Positions 18,650 to 26,460 of a stretch of 45,127 nucleotides of DNA are shown here, in pieces. A model generated the notes under the pieces. That model ran no database searches, was not told the DNA's origin, and was given only the letters and a program-made list of their open reading frames with translations. A program made the position numbers and the translations under genes. Location of the stretch: positions 1-45,127 of the forward strand of contig VMFS01000009.1 in NCBI GenBank assembly GCA_007376185.1, in the 5' to 3' direction. How positions within the stretch are numbered: position 1 is the first letter of the stretch; each line of letters begins with the position of its first letter. The DNA comes from Parcubacteria group bacterium Gr01-1014_30 (GTDB lineage Bacteria; Patescibacteriota; Minisyncoccia; Minisyncoccales; 2-12-FULL-40-12).

Positions 18650-20075
18650 AAACCTGACGATTAACAAAATCCATCAAGGCCTGGCTTCAAAAGAGTTCTC
18701 GGCTTTGGAGTTGGCTCAGGCGCACTTGGCCCGGATTGAAAAAAATGACAAAGGCATTTTCTCTTTTTTAACCTTGGCTAAAGAACAAGCTCTTTGGCAA
18801 GCCAAAGCTGTTGACAAGTTGCTGGCCCAAGGGAGCCAAGTTTCTTTGCTGGCCGGAGTTCCCTGTGCTGTCAAAGACAACATGATGGTTGAAAACGTTA
18901 AATGCACGGCCGGGTCTAGAATGCTTGAAAACTACGTAGCTCCATACGACGCTACCACAGTAAAGGAGCTAAAGGATGCAGGTGCCGTGATTTTGGGGAA
19001 AACCAACTTGGATGAGTTTGCCATGGGTTCTTCAACCGAAAACTCGGCTTTCGGGCCCACAAAGAATCCTCACGATTTGAAGCGTGTTGCCGGGGGGAGC
19101 TCGGGCGGGTCCGCCGCCGCGGTGGCCGCAAATATGGCCGTTTTTTCTCTCGGCTCAGACACGGGCGGCTCCATACGTTTGCCCTCTTCTTTTTGCGGGG
19201 TGGTTGGCCTGAAACCAACTTACGGGGCGGTTTCACGTTACGGCCTTATTGCTTTCGCTTCTTCGTTTGACCAAATAGGGCCCCTTGCGAAAACGGTTGA
19301 GGACTGCCAGATTGTTTTTGATGCGATAAAAGGGAGAGACGAGAAGGACAGCACTTCCGTAAATCCTAAATCACAAATCCCAAATCCCAAATTCGAAATT
19401 CGCAATTTAAAGATCGGCGTTCCTAAAGAGTACTTTGTTGAAGGAACTGATCCGGGGGTGGAAAAAGTTATAAAAGCGGCGATTAAGAAATATGAAGATA
19501 TGGGAACTGAGATCATTCAAGTAAGTTTGCCGCATACAGAATACGCGTTGGCTTGTTATTATATTATTGTGCCGTCTGAAGCATCGGCCAATTTGGCGAG
19601 ATACGATGGTGTCAAGTACGGGCATTCGGAAGCTAAAGACGCAAAGCGCAAAGAGAAAAATTTATTAGACGTTTATTTGCAAAGCAGAGAGAAGGGTTTT
19701 GGCGCTGAAGTTAAAAGAAGAATTATGCTGGGGACTTACGCTTTGTCTGCGGGCTACTACGATGCGTATTATTTAAGGGCGCAAAAAGTTCGACAGTTGA
19801 TAAAGCAGGATTTTGACAATGCTTTTGGAAAAGTTGACGTTATTTTTACCCCGACGTCGCCAACAACCGCTTTCCGTCTTGGCGAAAAGACAGATGATCC
19901 TTTAACAATGTACCTCGCCGACATTTTTACGGTCTCGGTCAACTTGGCGGGACTTCCGGCTTTGTCCCTGCCCGTTGGCAAGGCGGGAAATCTGCCTGTT
20001 GGCCTTCAGATAATCGGGAGGCCCTTTGAGGAGCACAAAATTTTGGAAGTCGGCAAAAAGTACCATGTGGCATGA
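18639..20075 (+). CDS. gatA: Asp-tRNA(Asn)/Glu-tRNA(Gln) amidotransferase subunit A, with in-frame repeat-coded insert
   Basis: GVPCAVKDNMMVENVKCTAGSRMLENYVAPYDATTVKELK...GGSSGGSAAAVAA...SDTGGSIRLPSSFCGVVGLKPTYG. Confidence 0.95.
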   Translation: MDIENLTINKIHQGLASKEFSALELAQAHLARIEKNDKGIFSFLTLAKEQALWQAKAVDKLLAQGSQVSLLAGVPCAVKDNMMVENVKCTAGSRMLENYVAPYDATTVKELKDAGAVILGKTNLDEFAMGSSTENSAFGPTKNPHDLKRVAGGSSGGSAAAVAANMAVFSLGSDTGGSIRLPSSFCGVVGLKPTYGAVSRYGLIAFASSFDQIGPLAKTVEDCQIVFDAIKGRDEKDSTSVNPKSQIPNPKFEIRNLKIGVPKEYFVEGTDPGVEKVIKAAIKKYEDMGTEIIQVSLPHTEYALACYYIIVPSEASANLARYDGVKYGHSEAKDAKRKEKNLLDVYLQSREKGFGAEVKRRIMLGTYALSAGYYDAYYLRAQKVRQLIKQDFDNAFGKVDVIFTPTSPTTAFRLGEKTDDPLTMYLADIFTVSVNLAGLPALSLPVGKAGNLPVGLQIIGRPFEEHKILEVGKKYHVA

Positions 20076-20583
20076 ATCCGTAGTTTCATTCATTTTGGAG
20101 CCGCCTAACCTTCTTTGGCTGACCTGGCTGAAAGTTGTTTTTATGGTTTTTTCCGCATTCCTGGTTTTCGTCGTTTTTTTCTTCGGTTTTTTCAGGTCGG
20201 AGTGGCTGCAGTTAAAGTTTCTGTTTGACGCTTTCTCGTTTTTTGGCTACAAACCCGCAGCTGCCAGAAAAACGCAGAGGCAGTGGGCAAAGATTGTTTC
20301 GCGGCTTGAAAAAGGACTTGAGTCAGAGTACAAACTGGCGGTTATTGAAGCTGATTCATTTCTTGACGACATTTTGGTGAAAATGAACTTAAAAGGCGAG
20401 TCAATGGTAGAAAGGTTGGAGAGTGCGCCGAGGGAGTTAATCTCAAATGTTAAAGATATTGAATCTGCACACAAGATCCGCAACAACATTGTTCACGACC
20501 CGGACTATCGCTTGGAGCTTGAAGAAACAAAAAAAGCTGTGGATATTTATGCTAGAGCCCTTGCGGACTTGGAGATTTTGTGA
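20067..20583 (+). CDS. hypothetical membrane-anchored protein
   Basis: MWHESVVSFILEPPNLLWLTWLKVVFMVFSAFLVFVVFFFGFF TM then soluble domain; ORF track start 20026. Confidence 0.6.
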
Positions 20584-20604
20584 ACTTGTGCTAAGATTTA
20601 TAGC

Positions 20605-20878
20605 ACCGGGGTAGAGAAGTAGTATCTCACGAGTCCCATAAAATTTTGTGGCCTAGGATGATAACATCTTACGGAAAAATTCCCGAAATTGCTGGAAAAC
20701 CCCTTGGGGCAATCAGCAGCCAAGCCCCGACGTAACGTCGGGGAAGGTTCAGAGACTATAATGGGAACACCCTTTTCTTGGAAGAGATGAGGGAGATGGT
20801 ATAGTCCATTCTCTTTGGCAACAAAGAGTTAATAAAAAGAAGCTCGAGACCTTGGTGCAATTCCAAGCCCCGGTACCA
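20605..20878 (+). tRNA. unusual CAU-anticodon tRNA interrupted by a group I intron (exons 20605-20639 and 20840-20878, CCA encoded)
   Basis: ACCGGGGTAGAGAAGTAGTATCTCACGAGTCCCAT/AAGCTCGAGACCTTGGTGCAATTCCAAGCCCCGGTACCA; acceptor ACCGGGG/CCCCGGT; loop CCCATAA. Confidence 0.78.
20640..20839 (+). other. Group I self-splicing intron (200 nt) between positions 36 and 37 of the CAU tRNA
   Basis: P1 CCAU/GUGG with U.G at the splice site; GCAGCCAAGC; GGTTCAGAGACTATAATGGG; GGTATAGTCC; intron ends in G. Confidence 0.87.
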
Positions 20879-20891
20879 GTTAAAATTTAAT

Positions 20892-21584
20892 ATGAACACT
20901 GTTACTACCAAGAAACTCCTTTCTCAAGAACTAAGAAGAAGCGGTTGGAGTATTGGCGAGATTGCCAAAGAGCTAGATATGTTAAAGAGTGGCTCTATTA
21001 GCAAATGGTGTCGTGATATTGTTTTGACGCCAGAGCAAATTGAAAGATTGTCAGAAAGACAAACTTCAGGTAGCTATAAAGGTAGAATGGTTGCCGCGGA
21101 AAGGTTAAGGGCGGATAGATTGCGAGAAGTTAAGCTGACGAGAGAGGAAGGATTGAAAGACATTGGCAAGCTCAGCAAAAGGGACCTTTTTATAGGCGGA
21201 TTAGGGATGTACTGGAGTGAAGGCGAAACATATCCTGGAAGCGACAGATTGAGTTTTATAAATTCAGATCCTAAAATGATTTTGTTTATGTTTAAATGGT
21301 TTAAGGAGATTTGCGGAGTTTCAGATAATAAGTTTTCTCTTCAGGTCAAAATAAATGAAATCCATAAGAATAGGGCGGGCGAGATAGAAAGTTATTGGTC
21401 GAAACTTATAAACATTCCTTTGACCCAATTTACTAAAACGATTTTGATAAAAGCAAAATCTAAGAAAATTTACCCAAACCCAGACGAGTATTTCGGCACA
21501 TTAAGAATTACCGTTCGCCAAGGCACTAAACTTAGAAGGAAACTTAATGGTTGGCTTGAAGGTTTGGCGAATTTGCCGGGGTAG
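20892..21584 (+). CDS. HTH plus putative homing-endonuclease-like protein between two tRNA genes
   Basis: N-terminal HTH (WSIGEIAKELDMLKSGSISKWCRD), then IGGLGMYWSEGETYPGSDRLSFINSDPKMILFMFKWFKEICGV; stop codon lies in tRNA-Glu. Confidence 0.45.
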   Translation: MNTVTTKKLLSQELRRSGWSIGEIAKELDMLKSGSISKWCRDIVLTPEQIERLSERQTSGSYKGRMVAAERLRADRLREVKLTREEGLKDIGKLSKRDLFIGGLGMYWSEGETYPGSDRLSFINSDPKMILFMFKWFKEICGVSDNKFSLQVKINEIHKNRAGEIESYWSKLINIPLTQFTKTILIKAKSKKIYPNPDEYFGTLRITVRQGTKLRRKLNGWLEGLANLPG

Positions 21585-21612
21585 TTCAGCTGGCCAGAAC
21601 GCCGCACTTTCA

Positions 21613-21717
21613 CCCCGCACCAAAATTTCCGGCTGTGTAGCTCAGTGGTAGAGCAAACGTTTCATAAGCGTTGGGCCAGAGGTTCAATCCCTCTCACAGC
21701 CACAATTTGGTGCGGGG
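21613..21717 (+). mobile_element. palindrome-bounded insert carrying tRNA(CAU)
   Basis: CCCCGCACC (21613-21621) ... GGTGCGGGG (21709-21717), extended by AAAATT/AATTT. Confidence 0.65.
21631..21702 (+). tRNA. tRNA with CAU anticodon (Met or Ile2), nested inside the tRNA-Glu gene
   Basis: GGCTGTGTAGCTCAGTGGTAGAGCAAACGTTTCATAAGCGTTGGGCCAGAGGTTCAATCCCTCTCACAGCCA: canonical cloverleaf. Confidence 0.92.
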
Positions 21718-21755
21718 CAAGTAAGGCGGAAGTCGTGGGTTCAAGTCCCACCCTC

Positions 21756-22759
21756 GGCACCACTTTGAAAAATGCAAGTTTCAAAGTAGTGCAGTATTCT
21801 TGAATTAATCCGAACGCACTTTTCCGGAAAAATCTCCCCGCGAAAATTCGGAAAGGCGGCGGAGCCGCACCGCTCAAAACCGCAAAAGAACCCGTAGAAA
21901 AACATCGGCTCGAACCATATTTTAATTTTGGGGGAAGAAAAGATAATCAGAACATTCAAAACGCCATCCCTAATAACACGCAAAACTACTACGGTAATCT
22001 TGCGAACGAATGCAAAAGTAAACAGAGCGAAAGTTGTTGCATTGCTTCCGTCGAAGCAATGAAGGCAGGAAATTACACACTTGCCCCTCAAGAGGGTTGC
22101 CCTGCTGGTTATCAACCCAACATGATGAGATGTATTGATAGCTTCCGATGGTGCCAGCCAGTAGAAAAATCTACGAACAATGCGCAAACTCAAAGCGCCG
22201 CTCCTGCGCTTGACTTCTTTGCTGGTGGAAGTATTTTCGGAAGCTCGTTTGAAGTTAAAATTTCTGGTGCTCATATTACTTATCGAGAAACAACGCAAGG
22301 CGGCGCAAAAGAAGTAAATAAAATTGATCGTTCATTACTCCCAGTAGAATTAGATGACATTCGCAAAACCATTTCGGATGCCGGTCTTATAAATTTGCAA
22401 TCGCAAGATTTTACTAAGGAACTGCTTGTACCTGACCAAGCGACATATCGAATTACCGTATCACTTGATGGTAAAGAAAATAAAATCAACTGCGGTATTC
22501 CTCCGTCTGGTACAGAACCGACCACGAAGTGCCAGAAGCAAATTGATAAATTGAGGTTGAAACTTAATAGCATATTAGGTGTGAACATTTATTGATTTTA
22601 AGTATGCCGCCAAAGAAAAACTGGAAATTATCATCGGTGCGGCTCCGCCGCCTTTCCGGATTTTCGCGGGGGGATTTTTTCGGAAAAATGCGTTCGTACT
22701 AATTCAAGAATACTGCACTACTTTGAAACTTGCATTTTTCAAAGTGGTGCCGTATTCTG
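21756..22759 (+). mobile_element. gene cassette 1 bounded by ~124-nt imperfect inverted repeats (21756-21880 / 22636-22759), abutting the tRNA-Glu 3' end
   Basis: CGGCACCACTTTGAAAAATGCAAGTTTCAAAGTAGTGCAGTATTCTTGAATTAATCCGAACGCA matches the reverse complement of 22696-22759 with 2 mismatches; similarity continues ~60 nt inward. Confidence 0.75.
22059..22595 (+). CDS. hypothetical protein (cassette 1); frame open further upstream, start uncertain
   Basis: Upstream in-frame sequence reads ...GGRKDNQNIQNAIPNNTQNYYGNLANECKSKQSESCCIASVEAMKAG... Confidence 0.55.
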   Translation: MKAGNYTLAPQEGCPAGYQPNMMRCIDSFRWCQPVEKSTNNAQTQSAAPALDFFAGGSIFGSSFEVKISGAHITYRETTQGGAKEVNKIDRSLLPVELDDIRKTISDAGLINLQSQDFTKELLVPDQATYRITVSLDGKENKINCGIPPSGTEPTTKCQKQIDKLRLKLNSILGVNIY

Positions 22760-24108
22760 AAATTAGTCCGAACCCATTTTGGCGGGCGGGCTCTGAAAAA
22801 AATCCGAAGCCGCTGGGATAAAAACTGCCAAAGAACCCGTTAAAAATATCGGCTCGAACCATATTTTGATTTTGGGAAAAAGAAAAATTTTTAATCATAT
22901 GAACAATAAATTATTAATTCCAGTTTTTATTATTGGTGCCATAGTAGTTGGCTATTTCTTGGGTGTGAGTAATAAATCTACTAACACCACGATAGATACT
23001 CCGGTTAATAAAACTGTAATGTCTCATAGTGATGAAGGGGGGTCTAGCAATTCTGTAATACCAGGAGCTCAACATATCCATGCTATTGCCTACGACACCG
23101 AAAGCAATTTACTTTTAGGAACACACGGCGGACTATTCCAGAGCAACGACGGTGGCAAAACTTGGCAAAAGGTTTCGGTGAAAGGAAGCGTTAACGCTGA
23201 TGATTGGATGAGCCTCGTTGTTGACCCCCGAAACCAGAAAACAATTTTTGCCGGTGGACATGATCTAGGTGTCATAAAAAGTATTGATGGTGGTATTGCC
23301 TGGGTGCGTTCTGATGATGGGATAAAAGGTACAGATATTCATGGTTTGGCGATTAATCAACGTAATCCCGATTTACTTTTTGCCTACTCTGTTGATAATG
23401 GTGTGTTCAAAAGTAAAGACGGCGGCGTTTCTTGGAAGCGTATGGATGACGGCCCCGAAAACCCAGGCGTAAGATCGTTTGCCTATATGGCGGTACAAAC
23501 TTCGATGGATAAATCTATGGGCTGGGATAATTGGGGCCTCCTCTTGGCGGGGACGGCTGACGGTCTCTTCCAATCTTTCAGTTGTTTTTGCGGTTGGACA
23601 AAGACAACGAATGTTTTTGACAACACAACAGTTTATACGCTTGCTACTTTCCATAAAGATTTAACTGTTATGTATGCAGGCACGCAAGCCGGGGCTTGGA
23701 AAACAATCGATACCGGGCAAAACTGGAAAAAACTCGACGGTCTGAATGGTGTCAAAGTTACTGCCATTGCCATCAATCCTGAAAATTTCAAGGAACTTAC
23801 TGCTTCTAGTGAAGATGGTATAATCTATCGAAGTCCAAACGCTGGCGAAAGTTGGCAGAGAATCAATTAGGCCGCAAAAGAAAAACTTGTCCCGATTTTG
23901 TCCCCTGACTGAAGTCGGGGTTACAAAATCGAGGATCCTCGATTTTTCATAAAATCAAAGATTTTAGAAAAATCGGGAAAATTGTCATTCGTGCGGCTCA
24001 CTTCGACTTCGCTCAGTACAAGCCGCCGCCTTTCCGAATTTTCGCGGGGGGAGTTCCTCGCCGCCGCAGGCGGCGAAATGCGTTCGGACTAATTCAAGAA
24101 TACTGCAT
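22732..24108 (+). mobile_element. gene cassette 2, bounded by diverged versions of the cassette 1 ends
   Basis: Left GTGCCGTATTCTGAAATTAGTCCGAACCCATTTT...AAAGAACCCGTTAAAAATATCGGCTCGAACCATATTTTGATTTTGGG; right GTGCGGCT...GCCGCCGCCTTTCCGAATTTTCGCGGGGGGA...ATGCGTTCGGACTAATTCAAGAATACTGCA. Confidence 0.65.
22899..23870 (+). CDS. membrane-anchored BNR/sortilin-type beta-propeller repeat protein
   Basis: HIHAIAYDTESNLLLGTHGGLFQSNDGGKTWQKV; repeated GGxxW; SSEDGIIYRSPNAGESWQRI; ORF track start 22866, ATG at 22899. Confidence 0.8.
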   Translation: MNNKLLIPVFIIGAIVVGYFLGVSNKSTNTTIDTPVNKTVMSHSDEGGSSNSVIPGAQHIHAIAYDTESNLLLGTHGGLFQSNDGGKTWQKVSVKGSVNADDWMSLVVDPRNQKTIFAGGHDLGVIKSIDGGIAWVRSDDGIKGTDIHGLAINQRNPDLLFAYSVDNGVFKSKDGGVSWKRMDDGPENPGVRSFAYMAVQTSMDKSMGWDNWGLLLAGTADGLFQSFSCFCGWTKTTNVFDNTTVYTLATFHKDLTVMYAGTQAGAWKTIDTGQNWKKLDGLNGVKVTAIAINPENFKELTASSEDGIIYRSPNAGESWQRIN

Positions 24109-24179
24109 CAATCATTAGACGCCGTTTCAATTTTTCGGCTGCGTTTTTTATTGAAAACCTGATCGATTTAAGATATAAT

Positions 24180-25172
24180 ATGATAATGTATAGACTTGCT
24201 GATTCGCCACGTATTAAAAATATCGAGAGGAGCTTTGAAGACTCCATCGCCACAATTTTATACAACTGGCATTGGAAAGCGAATTTAAAGCATAGTGAAA
24301 TAGGAGAGAGGTTAGACATACCACGCCCTACTATTAGTCGTTGGTTTAGGAAACTCGGCGTGCCATCGCAGGATAGTCATAAAATTACTAATAATAATTT
24401 GTTGAATGTCGGACCAAGATGTGGTCCGCGTGCACAACCTAGAGTAAAAAAAGTAAGACCAGTTTTGGTTAATCAAGACTTCTTTAAAAAGTGGACACCG
24501 GAAATGGCTTACGTGTTAGGATATTTTGCGGCCGATGGTTGTATGTCTGTTAACTCAAGAGGTGCTCATTTTATTGAGTTTACATCAACAGACAAAGAAC
24601 AGATTGAGAGAATCCGAGAGAAGATGCAGTCTTCTCATGTTATTGGTAGGTTTGTTTCAAAAAATCCGAGATGGAAAACAGGATACCGTCTTCAAATAGG
24701 AAGCAAAGAGATGTTTAACGATTTATTGAGATTGGGGTTGACTCCACGAAAAAGTTTGACTCTTGATTTGCCGGAAGTGCCGGAGCAATACTTTTCGCAT
24801 TTTGTTAGAGGTTATTTTGATGGTGACGGCAGTGTGGCTTTCATGAGGTATTTCAGAAATGATAGGAAAAAGTTGGTTTACGCGTTTCGTACGAGGTTTA
24901 TCTCGGGGAGTAAAATATTTTTAGAGAAGTTGTTGCAGAAGCTGCGATTTTTTGTGGGCACTAAAGGCGGTTCGCTTATAAAAAAACAGGATGGTTCTTT
25001 TGAGTTATCTTTTTCAATGAACGATAGTTGCAAAATATTCTTTTATCTTTATAATGAATGTATTGCAGGAAACTTGTTCTTAACGAGAAAGTATAATAGA
25101 TTTCAAGAGGCGCTGAAAATATTAAGGGGGGGCGTAGCTCAATTGGTTAGAGCGCAAGATTGTCGATCTTGA
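24180..25172 (+). CDS. LAGLIDADG homing endonuclease with N-terminal HTH; 3' end overlaps tRNA-Asp
   Basis: HSEIGERLDIPRPTISRWFRKLGVP; MAYVLGYFAADGCM and FVRGYFDGDGSVAF (two LAGLIDADG motifs); C-terminus GGVAQLVRAQDCRS encoded by the tRNA. Confidence 0.88.
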   Translation: MIMYRLADSPRIKNIERSFEDSIATILYNWHWKANLKHSEIGERLDIPRPTISRWFRKLGVPSQDSHKITNNNLLNVGPRCGPRAQPRVKKVRPVLVNQDFFKKWTPEMAYVLGYFAADGCMSVNSRGAHFIEFTSTDKEQIERIREKMQSSHVIGRFVSKNPRWKTGYRLQIGSKEMFNDLLRLGLTPRKSLTLDLPEVPEQYFSHFVRGYFDGDGSVAFMRYFRNDRKKLVYAFRTRFISGSKIFLEKLLQKLRFFVGTKGGSLIKKQDGSFELSFSMNDSCKIFFYLYNECIAGNLFLTRKYNRFQEALKILRGGVAQLVRAQDCRS

Positions 25173-25201
25173 GGCTGCGAGTTCAAGTCTCGTCGTCCCC
25201 G
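25128..25201 (+). tRNA. tRNA-Asp(GUC), CCA not encoded
   Basis: GGGGGCGTAGCTCAATTGGTTAGAGCGCAAGATTGTCGATCTTGAGGCTGCGAGTTCAAGTCTCGTCGTCCCCG. Confidence 0.95.
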
Positions 25202-25377
25202 CTAAGAGAAAATAAGAAATGGCCCAATAGGGCTGTTTTTTGTTGATTTTAGGGTTTATTTCATCCAGTATTGACAGAATAGCTGAAATATGCTGAACTA
25301 AATTGTTCTTTGAAAATGCAATATCGAAGTAACATGTTAAGTCAGTTGTTTTTTTCAAACCCAACAAAAGAGATGCA

Positions 25378-25647
25378 ATGAAGCTGCTCGTGTACCTGTA
25401 TCGTGGAAACCATTATGTCATCCTGCTTGGCGGCTCTGAGAACTTCCAGACGCAAGAGGACGTCTTTCTCACCGGTGAGGAGAAGGAAGTTTTCACGATC
25501 ACGCACCTACCCGAAACACCTTTTCTAGAGACAGTGCGGAAGTTGATCGCTGAAGCAGATCGTCGAGGAATCAAGGACCTGCAAGCGATGGAGAAGATGT
25601 TCTCGGCGGGAAAGGCAGTGGCAGTAGGCCCCAAGACCGTGAACTGA
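25378..25647 (+). CDS. hypothetical protein
   Basis: First ORF of a tight three-gene, higher-GC cluster; AGAGATGCA upstream of the ATG. Confidence 0.6.
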   Translation: MKLLVYLYRGNHYVILLGGSENFQTQEDVFLTGEEKEVFTITHLPETPFLETVRKLIAEADRRGIKDLQAMEKMFSAGKAVAVGPKTVN

Positions 25648-25656
25648 GGAGGATTC

Positions 25657-25860
25657 ATGCAGGATTTGACTCCTGAAGAGAAGCACCGAATGATGCCCGT
25701 GGTGGAAGAATTCGTCTCCGATGTGCTGCGGCTTCAGCGGAAGTTTGAAGTTCAACGTCTGGCTCTGGAAGTCAAGTATTTCGAGAAGCTTCCGAAGGAA
25801 AACCGCATCCAGTGGCACTTCTTGCAACTCGCCGAAAAACAGCTAAGGAGAAGTGAATGA
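25657..25860 (+). CDS. hypothetical protein
   Basis: GAGGAGG upstream of ATG; stop overlaps the next start. Confidence 0.6.
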   Translation: MQDLTPEEKHRMMPVVEEFVSDVLRLQRKFEVQRLALEVKYFEKLPKENRIQWHFLQLAEKQLRRSE

Positions 25861-26087
25861 CAAAACTCCACGATGTCCGGCTAGATCAGGTCATGCCGAA
25901 GGGCAACCCGAGGCTTACCTGCTTCACACCAGGGTGCAATCGCGAGACTCTCGTGTGTAAGACCGAGTGGGGCGCGATTGAATGGAACGCCGCGCTCCGA
26001 GAATTCAAAACTCGACACCCGTTCAAGGGCACGGGGAATAAGGACACTCGGTTTGTGCCGTCGCTGGCCGATCCGATCGAGAAGTAG
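25857..26087 (+). CDS. hypothetical protein
   Basis: AAGGAGAAGTG upstream; ATGA overlap with preceding ORF. Confidence 0.6.
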   Translation: MTKLHDVRLDQVMPKGNPRLTCFTPGCNRETLVCKTEWGAIEWNAALREFKTRHPFKGTGNKDTRFVPSLADPIEK

Positions 26088-26111
26088 ACTATCATCCGCG
26101 CTCACGCGCAA

Positions 26112-26149
26112 TGAGCCGCCTTGGCACAGTCCGAGGCGGTCTTTTTCTA
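26112..26149 (+). terminator. Rho-independent terminator
   Basis: GAGCCGCCTTGGCACAGTCCGAGGCGGTCTTTTTC. Confidence 0.6.
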
Positions 26150-26165
26150 AATTCAGAGAGCGACC

Positions 26166-26181
26166 TGCCTGCCGGCAGGCA
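26166..26181. repeat. 16-bp perfect palindrome
   Basis: TGCCTGCCGGCAGGCA. Confidence 0.7.
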
Positions 26182-26460
26182 AGGAATTTGCCGCCATTCG
26201 ACTTCGTACCGCTTCGTCTCTCAACTATCATTCGAGACGACCTTGAGCTAAGTCGAAAGGGCGCGGTACTTCGCTCATGGTCTTCGACCAGCCTTGATTA
26301 CAAAGTCGAATGTTTCGAGCGACTCTGACGTTAGTCGGAGGAGTCGAGAAACTTTCTCACTAAAGCTTTCTCCTTCGCTCTTCGAGTTTCGGCAGACAAG
26401 CGCCTTTCTCCGCCAGCTGGCGGAGTTTGTTTTTCTTTTAATCCGTGATACTATGGAATT

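Larger units (their letters stand above)
21575..21762 (+). tRNA. tRNA-Glu(UUC) interrupted in the anticodon loop; outer gene of a nested tRNA pair (halves about 21575-21612 and 21723-21762, CCA encoded)
   Basis: Acceptor GCCGGGG/CCTCGGC, D arm GTTC/GAAC, T arm GTGGG-TTCAAGT-CCCAC, anticodon segment CCGCACTTTCA...AGGCGG. Confidence 0.75.

Noticed and set aside
20892-21584. ORF as an intron-encoded endonuclease of the CAU-tRNA group I intron
   Set aside because: It lies outside the intron, after the 3' exon and CCA.
21575-21762. Canonical archaeal bulge-helix-bulge splice site in tRNA-Glu
   Set aside because: The 3-4-3 pairing is suggestive, but canonical cut positions would leave the anticodon loop one nucleotide short, and bacteria are not known to carry the archaeal tRNA-splicing endonuclease. 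Kept only as a resemblance.
21662-21877. Minus-strand ORF with VPRVGLEPTTSALLAPHQIVAVRGIEPLAQRL
   Set aside because: Typical artefact of antisense translation through tRNA genes (GLEPTT/GIEPL motifs); not a real protein.
25122-25367. Minus-strand ORF ending GTTRLELAASRSTILRSNQLSYAPP
   Set aside because: Antisense of tRNA-Asp; artefactual.
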